A stretch of 64,000 nt of DNA from Bacteroides fragilis (GTDB taxonomy: Bacteria > Bacteroidota > Bacteroidia > Bacteroidales > DTGW01), in assembly GCA_945889005.1 (NCBI GenBank), contig CAMDBI010000007.1, forward strand, positions 57,816-121,815, written 5' to 3'. Of the stretch, positions 28,517-37,908 are shown one piece after another. Below the pieces are notes generated by a model. It ran no database searches. It was not told the DNA's origin and saw only the letters and a program-made list of their open reading frames with translations. The first letter of the stretch is position 1, and each line of letters begins with the position of its first letter. A program made the translations under genes and the position numbers.

Positions 28517-30610
28517 ATGGCAACATTAGAAACGATCAGAAAGCGTGCCGGAATATTAGTGTCAATCGTAATTGGGTTAGCACTTATCGCATTTGTATTG
28601 GGCGATTTTCTCACTCCCGGAAAATCGATGTTCAATTCCAGCAGTAACGATATTGGAGATGTAAAGGGTAAAAAAATTGAGTATCAGGATTATATGTTGG
28701 AAATTCAGCGTATAGAGGAGGTCTACAAATTCAATTCGCAACAACAAACCTTAGATGAACAAACCATCCAAAGTATTCGTGAACAGACATGGGCTAGTAA
28801 AGTAGAAGAACTAGTTATGACCGACGAATATAAGGCTACCGGTATTTCTGTTAGTCCTGAAGAGGTATATGAATTGGTTCAGGGTTCTAATCCTCATCAA
28901 ATAATTCAGCAGTTGTTTACAAGTCAAGAAACAGGGCAGTTTAACCGTACCGCGGTACTTCAATTTTTGAAAACACTCGATCAAGACCAAACAGGTAAAC
29001 GTAAAGATTTTTGGTTGTACATCGAAAGTGAAATTATTCGCGAACGACTTATGACAAAATACAATAACCTGATAAAAAAAGGTTTGTATGTAACAAAAGC
29101 TCAGGTCGATGTCGAAGCTTTAATAGAGTCGAAGCTGTCTGATGTTCAGTTTGTAATGCTTCCATATAGCAGTATTAGCGATAGTTTAGTTAAAGTTGAG
29201 AAGTCTGATCTTAAAGACTATTTAAAAAAACATGCTCGCGAATTTGAGCAAGAAGCTTCGCGCGATATGCAATACGTTGTATTTCCTATAAATCCTTCTC
29301 AAGACGATTATGTTCAAGCCGAAAAATGGATTTTAGGAATTCGTCAAGAATTTAGCGAGGCAACAGAAGCCAAACAATTTGTAAATTACAATTCTGACGT
29401 TTCTTTCAACGAGAAATATTTTAAGCAAGAAGAGCTTGAAGATTCGTTGAAAATATTATACAACAACACTAAAACCGATATAGTTGGGCCGTTTTTTTAC
29501 AATGGAAGCTTCAAACTTGCACGTATTGCTGATATAAAGATGTTGCCAGATTCTGTAAAAGCTCGTCATATTCTAATTAAACCAACTGCTCAAACATCCG
29601 AAGCATATCAAGTTGCGTTAGGTGTAGCAGACTCGCTCAAAACTTTAATTAAAAAAGGAGCTAGTTTCGACGAATTGGCTAAAACAAATTCTGACGATGG
29701 GTCGGCATCAAAAGGTGGCGATTTAGGTTGGTTCAAGGAAGGTCAAATGGTTAAACCTTTTAACGATTCGTGCTTCTTCAATTCTAAAGGAAAGATTATG
29801 ATTGTCGAATCGCAATTTGGCGTTCATGTAGTTGAAGTTACAGAACGAGGAAAAGAGATTAAAAAGGTTCAGGTTGCTGTAATTGAACGCAAAGTAGAGC
29901 CTAGCCAAACAACTTTTCAGGAAATATTTAAAAATGCAAGCACATTTGCAGGAGTTAACAATACTACTGAAAAATTTGTTGAATCTGCTCAAAAAGCAGG
30001 TATGCTAGTAAATCCGGCACAACGAATTGCTGAAGGCGCTACAAAAGTAAACGACATTGAAAATTCACGTGAACTTATACGTTGGGCATATCAGGCCGAA
30101 AAGGGACAAGTTTCTGAACCTATGCAGTTTGGAAATCAATTTGTTGTAGCTAATCTTTCGGCTATTAGAGAGAAAGGTACTCCCGAACTAGACGATGTTA
30201 AAGACCATCTTGTTCGCATGGTTCAAAAGCAAAAGAAGGGCGAAATGCTTGCTGACAAAATGAAAAATGGAGCAAAATCGATAGACGAACTAGCATCGAA
30301 ACTTCAGGTAGTAGTAAATACGGCATCGGGTATTGGTTTTAATTCGTATGTTGTGCCGAATGCCGGTGTTGAACCTGCTATTTGTGGAGCTGCTTTTGTG
30401 TTGAAACCAAACACTATTTCGTCTCCAATTATTGGTAGTAATGGCGTGTTTGTAATCAATATTACCAATCAGGCCGATAATAATATGCAAAATAAATTGG
30501 GTTATCAGATGCGTTTAACCAAGGCTTTCGAGTCGCGTGTGATATACGAAAGTTTCGAAACACTGCGTAAACTAGCTAATATTAAAGACAATAGATCTAA
30601 TTTTTTCTAA
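28517..30610 (+). CDS. ppiD: Membrane-anchored peptidyl-prolyl isomerase, PpiD/SurA type
   Basis: A 697-residue protein with one N-terminal membrane helix (about 12-30), a SurA-N-like helical chaperone region, and a parvulin domain (about 348-445, with KARHILIKP, SDDGSASKGGDLGWF and VESQFGVHVVEV). A second, degenerate parvulin-like segment may follow. It assists folding of outer-membrane and secreted proteins at the periplasmic face. It ends the envelope operon and is followed by a strong terminator. Confidence 0.92.
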   Translation: MATLETIRKRAGILVSIVIGLALIAFVLGDFLTPGKSMFNSSSNDIGDVKGKKIEYQDYMLEIQRIEEVYKFNSQQQTLDEQTIQSIREQTWASKVEELVMTDEYKATGISVSPEEVYELVQGSNPHQIIQQLFTSQETGQFNRTAVLQFLKTLDQDQTGKRKDFWLYIESEIIRERLMTKYNNLIKKGLYVTKAQVDVEALIESKLSDVQFVMLPYSSISDSLVKVEKSDLKDYLKKHAREFEQEASRDMQYVVFPINPSQDDYVQAEKWILGIRQEFSEATEAKQFVNYNSDVSFNEKYFKQEELEDSLKILYNNTKTDIVGPFFYNGSFKLARIADIKMLPDSVKARHILIKPTAQTSEAYQVALGVADSLKTLIKKGASFDELAKTNSDDGSASKGGDLGWFKEGQMVKPFNDSCFFNSKGKIMIVESQFGVHVVEVTERGKEIKKVQVAVIERKVEPSQTTFQEIFKNASTFAGVNNTTEKFVESAQKAGMLVNPAQRIAEGATKVNDIENSRELIRWAYQAEKGQVSEPMQFGNQFVVANLSAIREKGTPELDDVKDHLVRMVQKQKKGEMLADKMKNGAKSIDELASKLQVVVNTASGIGFNSYVVPNAGVEPAICGAAFVLKPNTISSPIIGSNGVFVINITNQADNNMQNKLGYQMRLTKAFESRVIYESFETLRKLANIKDNRSNFF

Positions 30611-30626
30611 AATAATTGCAACAATT

Positions 30627-30659
30627 AAAGCCACATGTTTGTAGCATGTGGCTTTTTTT
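30627..30659 (+). terminator. Rho-independent terminator after ppiD
   Basis: An 11-bp perfect stem (AAAGCCACATG at 30627-30637 with CATGTGGCTTT at 30645-30655), a 7-nt loop and a T-run to 30659. A GTG inside the stem (30648) is in frame with the next gene but cannot sensibly be its start. Confidence 0.92.
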
Positions 30660-30689
30660 ATTTATATATTTTCTTTGCTAAGTATTTCT

Positions 30690-31094
30690 ATGATTGTTTT
30701 TTTTGAAAAATATCTTACTTTTCCTATGCTCAAATTTTTTAAATTTTGTGCAGTTGGTTTGTCGGGAATGGTAATTGATTTTGCTATTACTTGGCTGTTG
30801 AAAGAAAAAATTAAAATCAATAAATTTGCAGCTAATTCAATTGGTTTTTTAGCTGCTGCATCGAGCAATTATTATTTCAATCGAATATGGACATTTCAAA
30901 GTGCCAATAAGCATGTGGCATTAGAGTATTCAGAGTTTATTGGAATTGCTATTGTTGGGCTAATAACCAATAATTTCTTTCTGTGGTTTTTTAACGAAAA
31001 GTTGAAATTTAACTTCTATTTCGCAAAATTTATAGCAATTCTACTAACAACAGCATGGAATTTCTTTGCCAATTATTTTTTTACATTTCGATGA
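30690..31094 (+). CDS. GtrA-family membrane protein
   Basis: About 134 residues with four membrane helices and the GtrA/DPMS motifs FCAVGLSGMVIDFAITWLL, SNYYFNRIWTF and the C-terminal WNFFANYFFTFR. GtrA proteins are thought to flip or position polyprenyl-phosphate-linked sugars for surface glycan modification. I start it at ATG 30690 because the longer frame begins within the ppiD terminator; ATG 30726 (MLKFFKFC) is also possible. No GtrB-type transferase is adjacent. Confidence 0.85.
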   Translation: MIVFFEKYLTFPMLKFFKFCAVGLSGMVIDFAITWLLKEKIKINKFAANSIGFLAAASSNYYFNRIWTFQSANKHVALEYSEFIGIAIVGLITNNFFLWFFNEKLKFNFYFAKFIAILLTTAWNFFANYFFTFR

Positions 31095-31183
31095 AAAAAA
31101 TCACTACTGTCCAGTTAAAAAATACAGATTTCTCCCTACGGTCGAAATCTAATTTCTATTTAATTAAATTGGACAATAGTGAT
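31092..31183 (-). terminator. Terminator of the mrp operon (minus strand)
   Basis: Read on the minus strand, the 17-bp palindrome above is directly followed by a run of seven T residues (complement of 31094-31100). It lies 31 nt after the mrp stop. It therefore looks like a rho-independent terminator with an unusually large, internally structured loop. Confidence 0.6.
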
Positions 31184-31191
31184 AAAAAAAT
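31094..31191. repeat. MITE-like palindromic element with flanking direct repeats
   Basis: Outer arms at 31100-31116 and 31167-31183 pair over 17 positions with one mismatch and one G-T wobble (CACTACTGTCCA on one side, TGGACAATAGTG on the other). Inside is a second perfect 7-bp inverted repeat (AGATTTC at 31126-31132, GAAATCT at 31144-31150) around an 11-nt loop. Both sides carry the 8-nt direct repeat AAAAAAAT (31094-31101 and 31184-31191), which looks like a target duplication. No ORF is inside. Confidence 0.6.
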
Positions 31192-31213
31192 GAATATTTG
31201 GAGTAAACAATAT

Positions 31214-32317
31214 TTAATTGCTCGTGTTTATTTTAACCTTCTCTGTTGGAGGCAATTGCTCGTTTCTTGAACTGACTTGTTCTACCAATTGTTCTGCAAG
31301 TTCAGCAAATGCTTTACCGTCGGGTTTAAATGGATTAAGTGCCGATGGTTTTCCTTGGTCGCCATTTTCGCAAATTGACTGAACTATAGGTATTTGTCCT
31401 AATAAAGGAATTTTCAATTCTTCTGAAAGCTTCTTACAACCTTCTTTCCCAAAAATGTAGTATTTGTTATCGGGAAGTTCAAGTGGGGTAAACCAAGCCA
31501 TGTTTTCGACAAGTCCGAGAATTGGTACATTTATTTTGTCGTTTTGAAACATGCTGATGCCTTTCACAACATCGAGAAGAGCGACTTCTTGCGGGGTGCT
31601 TACGATTACAGCTCCAGTTACGGGCATCGATTGAACAATAGTAAGGTGTATGTCGCCAGTTCCGGGAGGTAGATCGATAAGTAAATAATCTAATGCGCCC
31701 CATTCGGTTTGGCCAATTATTTGTTTCAAAGCATTTGAAGCCATTGGGCCTCGCCAAACCATTGCTTCTTTGGGGTTTACGTAAAAGCCTATTGAATTTA
31801 TTTTTATATTGTATTTCTCAAGGGGTACAATAATATCAATACCATCTACTTTTTTAACTTCCGGACGGAATTCTTCGGAACCAAACATTTTAGGTATCGA
31901 TGGACCGTAAACATCGGCATCGAGCAAGCCAACTTTGTAGCCCATTTGCGAAAGAGCAATAGCTAAGTTTACAGCTATTGTCGATTTCCCGACTCCACCT
32001 TTGCCCGATGCAACTGCTATTACATTGCTTATCTCGTTTAGCGAATCGAACTCCGACGATACATGGCGCGTAGGATATTTTTCAATAACTTCTACCTGAT
32101 AGTCTGCCCCTGCTTTATCTACTATAACCCTTTCAATGCTTTTTCTAATTGAATTGGCAAATGGTTCCTTAAGTTTCGAATATTTTACAGTTACAACAAT
32201 TTTTTTGCCTTCAATTGCTGCATCTGTAATCATATTTAAGCTAACAATGTCGTTTTTGTGAGCCGGATGGTTCACATTTTTCAATAATTCTAAAAGTTGA
32301 TTCTTGTCTAAACTCAT
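31214..32317 (-). CDS. Mrp/ApbC-family P-loop ATPase
   Basis: A 367-residue protein. It has an N-terminal MIP18/DUF59 domain (about 1-85) and a ParA/MinD-like ATPase domain with the deviant Walker A ASGKGGVGKS (about residue 104) and DYLLIDLPPGTGD. The family carries Fe-S clusters for transfer to apoproteins. The CxxC usually found after VENMAWF is absent here and the segment reads TPLELPDN. This variant may not hold a cluster in the usual way. It is the last gene of the minus-strand holB operon. Confidence 0.92.
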   Translation of the reverse strand: MSLDKNQLLELLKNVNHPAHKNDIVSLNMITDAAIEGKKIVVTVKYSKLKEPFANSIRKSIERVIVDKAGADYQVEVIEKYPTRHVSSEFDSLNEISNVIAVASGKGGVGKSTIAVNLAIALSQMGYKVGLLDADVYGPSIPKMFGSEEFRPEVKKVDGIDIIVPLEKYNIKINSIGFYVNPKEAMVWRGPMASNALKQIIGQTEWGALDYLLIDLPPGTGDIHLTIVQSMPVTGAVIVSTPQEVALLDVVKGISMFQNDKINVPILGLVENMAWFTPLELPDNKYYIFGKEGCKKLSEELKIPLLGQIPIVQSICENGDQGKPSALNPFKPDGKAFAELAEQLVEQVSSRNEQLPPTEKVKINTSN

Positions 32318-32366
32318 ATCGTCTTTGTTTCACTGTGTTTCTAAACAATCGTTGTCTCAAAAAGTT

Positions 32367-32723
32367 TTATAAGGTCAATTCTTTTGCCGGATTCCAAAAC
32401 AAGTTTTTAAAATCTATGACCTTGTCGTTTTCAATCTGTATTCCTTCGCTTTCGAGCATTTGTTGCATAGTATCTGTGCCATTAAAATGATGCTTGCCCG
32501 ACAATATGCCGTTTCTATTGACAACTCTATGAGCGGGAATAAACCGGGTTTGTTGGTGTGCATTGTTCATTGCCCAGCCTACCATTCGCGACGATTGGGG
32601 GGAGCCTAAATATGCAGCAATTGAACCATATGAAGTCACTCGGCCCAAGGGTATAAGGCAAACTACATCGTACACACTGTCGAAAAACCCATTATTCTTC
32701 TTTTGGAAGGTCTTCATAAACAC
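32367..32723 (-). CDS. Alkyltransferase-like protein (MGMT fold, catalytic Cys replaced)
   Basis: A 118-residue protein with the MGMT C-terminal DNA-binding fold (GRVTSYGSIAAYLGS, RMVGWAMNNA). The active-site PCHRV reads PAHRVVNRNG, so Cys is Ala. Such ATL proteins cannot transfer alkyl groups; the known ones bind O6-alkylguanine and route it to nucleotide excision repair. The start codon (ATG 32723, or 32717) lies inside the trmB 3' end, giving an overlap of about 30 nt. Confidence 0.88.
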   Translation of the reverse strand: MFMKTFQKKNNGFFDSVYDVVCLIPLGRVTSYGSIAAYLGSPQSSRMVGWAMNNAHQQTRFIPAHRVVNRNGILSGKHHFNGTDTMQQMLESEGIQIENDKVIDFKNLFWNPAKELTL

Positions 32724-33396
32724 GATTGTTTTGTAATCGAAATTGTATGTAGTTAATGTTTTTTCCTACAGCCAAGTATTTAGCCTCGTAAAAAGTTTTT
32801 ATGCCATGGGTTAAATCTTGTAAACTTGAATGATATAAATCTGAGGTGTGAAAAACGAGTTCGATTTTGTTGTGTTGGATAATGTCTAAAGTATAGTTGT
32901 ACAGAAGGTCGCTGTCGGTTTTGAGATGAACAACGCCGTTATTGCTCAAAAATTGTTTGTAATAATTGAGGAATATAGGTGAGGTTAATCGTTTGCGACG
33001 TCGGTGAAATTCCTTTTGAGGGTCTGGGAAAGTGATCCATATTTCCGAAACTTCGTCTTTTGCGAAAAACGAATTGATAAACTCGATACGGGTTCTAAGA
33101 AATACAACATTGTTTATTTCTTCATTTAATGAAGTCTTAGCACCGCGCCATATACGAGCTCCTTTAATATCGATGCCAATAAAATTTTTTTTGGTGTATT
33201 TGCTTGCTAGTCCTACCGAATATTCGCCTTTGCCACAGCCGAGTTCAATTACTAAGGGATTTTCATTTTTGAAAATTTCCGATTTCCATTTTCCTTTTAG
33301 CGTATAATCTTTTCGTAAAACCTCTTCGAGTGTTGGTTGTATTACATTTTTGAAAGTTTCATTCTCGTTGAACTTTCTAAGCTTATCTTTCCCCAT
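32692..33396 (-). CDS. trmB: tRNA (guanine-N7-)-methyltransferase
   Basis: A 234-residue SAM-dependent enzyme that makes m7G46 in tRNA. Motifs: LVIELGCGKGEYSVGLA (SAM site), FIGIDIKGARIWRGA, and WITFPDPQKEFHRRRKRLTS (catalytic Asp region). The normal family length is about 215-240 residues. There is a 1-nt gap to gldH upstream and an overlap with the ATL gene downstream. Confidence 0.95.
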   Translation of the reverse strand: MGKDKLRKFNENETFKNVIQPTLEEVLRKDYTLKGKWKSEIFKNENPLVIELGCGKGEYSVGLASKYTKKNFIGIDIKGARIWRGAKTSLNEEINNVVFLRTRIEFINSFFAKDEVSEIWITFPDPQKEFHRRRKRLTSPIFLNYYKQFLSNNGVVHLKTDSDLLYNYTLDIIQHNKIELVFHTSDLYHSSLQDLTHGIKTFYEAKYLAVGKNINYIQFRLQNNRVYEDLPKEE

Positions 33397-33397
33397 T

Positions 33398-33859
33398 TCA
33401 ATTCTTCTCTATTCTAACACCAATATCGGTTATATGTTGTAATACTTCATCGCGCATGGCTTGTTCAATTTTGAAAAAATAGTTGCCTGCTTGTCCAAAT
33501 TTAATTCCAGCCTTATAGCATAGTCGTAGTTCTTTAATATCTGAAAGCCCGCTACCATACCATTGTCCCTTAGTATTGGCCAATTGAAACTCAAGGGTGT
33601 CTTTAATAGACCTGCCATTGGGAGCTTTGGTGGTTACAAATATGTATAAGTTTGAGTATTTGTATTGCGCAGCATGCCTTACGTCGATGTAAACATTGTA
33701 GTTGTTAATAGTATCTGTCGATGGATATTCAAAAGTGAATGTTTTATTGACATTCCACTTCATTTGTTCAACTGTTTGAACCTGTTCCCAAGTACCTTGT
33801 TTCACACAGCCCAATAAGAAGAAAAATACAACTATTATAAATACTCCTAATACTCTCAT
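33398..33859 (-). CDS. gldH: Gliding-motility lipoprotein GldH
   Basis: A 153-residue lipoprotein with signal MRVLGVFIIVVFFFLLGC and Cys at about residue 18. The body has the GldH pattern WNVNKTFTFEYPSTDTINNYNVYIDVRHAAQY. GldH is linked to gliding and type IX secretion in some Bacteroidota but is also conserved in non-gliding members. It sits between ricT and trmB, the usual position for the family. Confidence 0.87.
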   Translation of the reverse strand: MRVLGVFIIVVFFFLLGCVKQGTWEQVQTVEQMKWNVNKTFTFEYPSTDTINNYNVYIDVRHAAQYKYSNLYIFVTTKAPNGRSIKDTLEFQLANTKGQWYGSGLSDIKELRLCYKAGIKFGQAGNYFFKIEQAMRDEVLQHITDIGVRIEKN

Positions 33860-33914
33860 TTATAATTTGTTTTTGGGTTTCTATTAGTCATTGGTAATTT
33901 GTAATTCGTCATTT

Positions 33915-35054
33915 TTATTTGTTTGGTTTTTTTATAAATTTTCTTCGATTATTGTCTTTTCCTTTTCTTTTTTCTTCGAAACGGGTTATACTATCCTCGC
34001 CAATTACATTTTTAAATCCGATGGTTTCAGCAGGTTCTTTTTTGTCAAATTCTTCTATTAATTTCGATTTAGAGCCTTTTTTGTTAGCGGCAATAGTTTC
34101 TTTAACCCTGTCGACCGAAAGTGTAACGATTTTATTCCCATTTTCTTTGCCATAGGCATACCACATAATGCGTCTGAAAACATCGGTTTTGAAATGATGT
34201 GCAATGCCATCGATAGTTTCGAGAGGTATCGAAGTGTCGGGGAAGTCTTTTTGGGCATCGAGGTATGTGTCGAGCTCGTAATTGAGACAGCACTTAAGTT
34301 TGCCACATTGCCCGGCTAATTTTTGTGGATTGAGCGATACTTCTTGGTAACGAGCCGAATTGGTAGTTACCGAAATAAAATTCGACATCCAGGTCGAGCA
34401 GCACAATTCGCGACCACAAGCGCCAATTCCGCCAATACGACCAGCCTCTTGTCGAGCGCCTATTTGTCGCATCTCAATTCTGATCTTGAATTCTTCGGCA
34501 AGAATTTTAATGAGTTCGCGAAAATCGACTCGATCCTCGGCAATGTAATAAAATATTGCTTTTGTTTTATCGCCCTGGTACTCTACATCGCCAATTTTCA
34601 TATTGAGTCTAAGTCGTTCGGATATTTTACGGGCTTTAAGCATTGTAATTTCCTCTAGGTCAATGGATTCCTTCCATTTGTCGAGGTCGGTAGCTTTAGC
34701 TTTTCTGTATACTTTTTTAAATTCCGAATCGACCTGAACGCGCCCTCTTCTAAGTTGTTCGAATACAAGTTCGCCGGTTAAGCTTATTACGCCAATATCG
34801 TGACCTGGCGACGATTCTACGGCTACAATGTCGCCATTTTTCAGTTGCAGATCGTTTACATTTTTATATATGCCTTTTCGTGTATTCTTAAATCGAACTT
34901 CAACCAAACTGCCTGGTTTCTCAGCAATATTTAAATCTTTGAGCCAGTCGAAAGTGTTGAGTTTACAGCACGAGTTGGTTTGGCAGCTGTGAGTATCGTT
35001 TGTATCACTTTTTATCCCGTTGCATCCTCGCGACAGGAGTCCTTCTTTTATCAT
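33915..35054 (-). CDS. ricT: PSP1 C-terminal domain protein, RicT/YaaT type
   Basis: A 379-residue protein with the PSP1 domain (about 95-290) and its conserved Cys residues: GGIGACGRELCCSTW and AGQCGKLKCCLNYE. Extra Cys residues occur near the N-terminus (CNG, CQTNSCCKL). In Bacillus, RicT belongs to an Fe-S-containing complex that affects RNA processing. The C-terminal tail is Lys/Arg-rich. The neighbours holB and gldH match the usual Bacteroidota order. Confidence 0.88.
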   Translation of the reverse strand: MIKEGLLSRGCNGIKSDTNDTHSCQTNSCCKLNTFDWLKDLNIAEKPGSLVEVRFKNTRKGIYKNVNDLQLKNGDIVAVESSPGHDIGVISLTGELVFEQLRRGRVQVDSEFKKVYRKAKATDLDKWKESIDLEEITMLKARKISERLRLNMKIGDVEYQGDKTKAIFYYIAEDRVDFRELIKILAEEFKIRIEMRQIGARQEAGRIGGIGACGRELCCSTWMSNFISVTTNSARYQEVSLNPQKLAGQCGKLKCCLNYELDTYLDAQKDFPDTSIPLETIDGIAHHFKTDVFRRIMWYAYGKENGNKIVTLSVDRVKETIAANKKGSKSKLIEEFDKKEPAETIGFKNVIGEDSITRFEEKRKGKDNNRRKFIKKPNK

Positions 35055-35113
35055 TATTATTTTCTCTTAATTAAAAGCAAATGCCAAAAATAGAAATTAT
35101 TTGCCAAAATTGC

Positions 35114-36244
35114 TTATTTATTATAGTTTCTGATTTGTACCGATAGTTTCAGTGCTAAATCGAAAAACAATATTTTTGCATTCGCGTTGGATTCAATATG
35201 GTAAAATGCTTTGTTCATTTCTTCAGTAATCGAAAAAATATTGTTTGCATTGATAAAGGCACTAAACTTTTTCGAAAAGTCGTTTTCTTGATCATTCAGA
35301 TAGACCACTTCATTCAACCCCAAATTGAGTGTAAAGTTTTCGCGCAGCATATTGATCGCGTACATTAAAAATTGTTTTTGTTTTTCGCGACCAAGAGCAG
35401 CTACTTCTTCTACCCATTGCATCATCTCGGGTACTTTTACCTGATAGCAATGACGCATGAGTTTAATAAAAAGCTCGAAATTTACCTTGTTATCTTCTTG
35501 TTGACTAACTTGTTCCAAAGCTTTAAGGTAGTTGCCCGATGCCAAATGTGCAATATGTTTTGCTTTCTCAAGTTCAACTTTGTTGTTTTGTAAGGCATCG
35601 ACAATACATTCTTCTGTAATCGATGGTACTTTTACCAATTGGCATCGCGAAAGTATCGTCGGTAGTATGGTGCTAAAGTTTTCGGCAATGAGCAGAAACA
35701 AAGTTTTCTGTGGGGGTTCTTCCAGTAATTTGAGTAGTTTGTTGGATGTGGTAATATTCATTTTTTCGGCCATCCAAATAATCATGATTTTATATTCTGC
35801 CTCGTATGTTTTGAGGCTCAATTTTCGAGTAATCTCATCACTTTCGCGTTCAAAAATGCCGCCTTGTTTATTTTCCGAACTTATTCGCTCAATCCACATA
35901 TTGAGGTTCATGTAAGGCTGTTCGTGAAATGCTTTTCGGAAATCGTCTACATAGTTGTCGCTTACTGCTTTTGGTATGCTACTGGTGTTTACAACAGGGA
36001 ATACCAAGTGTAAATCGGGATGCACAAGTTTATTCATTTTAAGGCACGACGAACATGTTCCGCACGAGTCGGTTTCGCTCTTGTTGTCGCACGAAACATA
36101 AGTTGCATAGGCAATTGCCAGAGGCAAGGTGCCTGTACCTTCCATTCCTACAATTAATTGAGCATGTGATATGCGGTTTTCCCTTACTGTTTGTACTAAG
36201 CGTTGTTTTAACTGTTCTTGACCTATTATTTCACTAAACCTCAT
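35114..36244 (-). CDS. holB: DNA polymerase III subunit delta'
   Basis: A 376-residue clamp-loader subunit. The N-terminal AAA+ fold has HAQLIVGMEGTGTLPLAIA, where the Walker A Lys is missing as in other non-ATPase delta' subunits. Zinc-binding Cys residues follow (SCGTCSSCLKM). The sensor-1 region NKLLKLLEEPP is typical. It is the first gene of the minus-strand operon holB-ricT-gldH-trmB-atl-mrp and is divergent from pgk. Confidence 0.9.
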   Translation of the reverse strand: MRFSEIIGQEQLKQRLVQTVRENRISHAQLIVGMEGTGTLPLAIAYATYVSCDNKSETDSCGTCSSCLKMNKLVHPDLHLVFPVVNTSSIPKAVSDNYVDDFRKAFHEQPYMNLNMWIERISSENKQGGIFERESDEITRKLSLKTYEAEYKIMIIWMAEKMNITTSNKLLKLLEEPPQKTLFLLIAENFSTILPTILSRCQLVKVPSITEECIVDALQNNKVELEKAKHIAHLASGNYLKALEQVSQQEDNKVNFELFIKLMRHCYQVKVPEMMQWVEEVAALGREKQKQFLMYAINMLRENFTLNLGLNEVVYLNDQENDFSKKFSAFINANNIFSITEEMNKAFYHIESNANAKILFFDLALKLSVQIRNYNK

Positions 36245-36273
36245 TGTTTAATCGGGGTGTAATATTATCTTTG
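36243..36273 (+). promoter_or_regulatory. Promoter upstream of pgk
   Basis: ATTG at 36243-36246 and a perfect -7 box TATCTTTG at 36266-36273 are 19 nt apart. The leader to the pgk ATG would be about 145 nt, which leaves room for regulation. A minus-strand TATCTTTG also occurs at 36378-36385, pointing toward holB. Confidence 0.5.
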
Positions 36274-36426
36274 CGTTTTAAAAAAAAATATTAAACGTTA
36301 AGTCTCATTGCTGCGAAGAATTTGTTTAGTTTTTCTTTGCATGTTTGCTTCTTTGAGTTTAAAATTTAAAATCTTTACAAAGATACAAATACCATTATTA
36401 ATATTAACCAACAAATACAAAGCAAT

Positions 36427-37689
36427 ATGCAAACAATTGAAAAATACAGCTTTAAAGACAAGCGAGCCATTATTCGTGTCGATTTCAATGTTCCTTTAAA
36501 CAAGCAAACATTTGAAGTAACCGACGATACCCGAATCAGGGGGGCACTTAAGACAATCAAGAAAGTATTGTCCGATGGCGGTTCTGCAATTTTGATGTCG
36601 CACCTTGGTCGTCCCGATGGCAAAGCTCAAGATAAATTTTCGTTAAAACATGTAGTTCCTGCAATAAATAAGAATCTTGGTTTGGAAGTTAAGTTTGCGG
36701 GCGATTGCATGGGCGAAGATGCCCAAAAAGCTTGTGCTGCAATTAAACCTGGCGAGGTTGTTGTGTTAGAAAACTTGCGTTTTTACGAAGAAGAAGAAGG
36801 TAAACCTTACCACTTGGGCGAGTCGCCAACAGACGAAGAAAAGAAAGCCGGTAAAGCTAAAGTAAAAGAAGCGCAGAAAGCATTTACCAAGCAATTGGCA
36901 AGCTATGCCGACTGTTACGTAAACGATGCTTTTGGAACAGCACACCGTGCGCATGCATCGACAGCTCTTATTGCCGAATATTTTCCCAACGACAGCATGT
37001 TTGGTTACCTAATCGAAAGCGAATTGATTGCAATGGACAAAGTATTGCTTTCTCCACAAAAACCATTTACGGCGATTATGGGTGGTGCAAAGGTTTCTGA
37101 TAAAATATTATTGATCGAAAATCTATTGAACCGTGTCGATAACCTAATTATTGGTGGCGGTATGACTTATACTTTTATCAAAGCACAAGGTGGAGAAATT
37201 GGCAAATCGCTTTGCGAATCAGACAAACTTGAGCTTGCTCTCGAAATTCTTAAGAAAGCAAAAGAAAAAGGAGTAAATATCTATATTCCTGTCGATGCAG
37301 TAAATGCCGATGCATTTGATGCAAACGCCAATACCAATATTTCTAAAACCAATGCCACTCCCGAAGGTTGGATGGGTCTAGATATTGCCGACGAAACCAT
37401 TAAGCAATTTAGTTCGGTAATCGAAAACTCGAAAACCATACTTTGGAATGGTCCAATGGGCGTGTTCGAAATGGAAAAATTTGCAAAAGGTACATCTGCT
37501 ATAGCACATGCTATTGCTGCTGCTACTGCAAAAGGGGCATTTAGCCTTATAGGTGGTGGCGACTCGGTAGCTGCTATAAACAAAAATAAACTTGCCGACA
37601 AAGTAAGTTATGTTTCGACCGGTGGTGGCGCTATGTTGGAATACATGGAAGGAAAAGCATTGCCTGGTATTACTGCAATTAGAAAGTAA
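36427..37689 (+). CDS. pgk: Phosphoglycerate kinase
   Basis: A 420-residue glycolytic kinase that makes ATP from 1,3-bisphosphoglycerate. Motifs: [33 protein letters not shown], the nucleotide loop GGAKVSDK, and near the C-terminus [10 protein letters not shown] and [11 protein letters not shown]. It includes a short insertion (about residues 120-150) common in Bacteroidota PGK. It is transcribed alone and ends at a strong terminator. Confidence 0.97.
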   Translation: MQTIEKYSFKDKRAIIRVDFNVPLNKQTFEVTDDTRIRGALKTIKKVLSDGGSAILMSHLGRPDGKAQDKFSLKHVVPAINKNLGLEVKFAGDCMGEDAQKACAAIKPGEVVVLENLRFYEEEEGKPYHLGESPTDEEKKAGKAKVKEAQKAFTKQLASYADCYVNDAFGTAHRAHASTALIAEYFPNDSMFGYLIESELIAMDKVLLSPQKPFTAIMGGAKVSDKILLIENLLNRVDNLIIGGGMTYTFIKAQGGEIGKSLCESDKLELALEILKKAKEKGVNIYIPVDAVNADAFDANANTNISKTNATPEGWMGLDIADETIKQFSSVIENSKTILWNGPMGVFEMEKFAKGTSAIAHAIAAATAKGAFSLIGGGDSVAAINKNKLADKVSYVSTGGGAMLEYMEGKALPGITAIRK

Positions 37690-37710
37690 TTTGGCATAAT
37701 ATTTGTAGCA

Positions 37711-37741
37711 AAAAAAGCCGCCGAAAAGGTGGCTTTTTTTG
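37711..37741 (+). terminator. Rho-independent terminator after pgk
   Basis: A 12-bp stem AAAAAAGCCGCC / GGTGGCTTTTTT (one wobble) around a GAAAA loop, followed by T residues. It starts 22 nt after the pgk stop. Confidence 0.92.
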
Positions 37742-37908
37742 TTGATATGTATGGTTTCGAACTTTTACTCTTCTGGTTCAGAATCAGACGTGTTGCTAAT
37801 TACACTACAGTACAATTTGAAGTGATGCAGATTTAAACTTTTTGACCATATTTGAAAACATATTGATAAAAATTACCGCGATTAACTAAGGAGAAAAATA
37901 TTTAAGCA

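Noticed and set aside
30648..30689. GTG start extending the GtrA gene upstream
   Set aside because: The GTG is inside the stem of the ppiD terminator, and the extra residues are unlike GtrA.
31055..31270. Small plus-strand frame across the MITE-like palindrome and the mrp 3' end
   Set aside because: It covers a palindrome and an antisense gene end, and the translation has no recognisable features.
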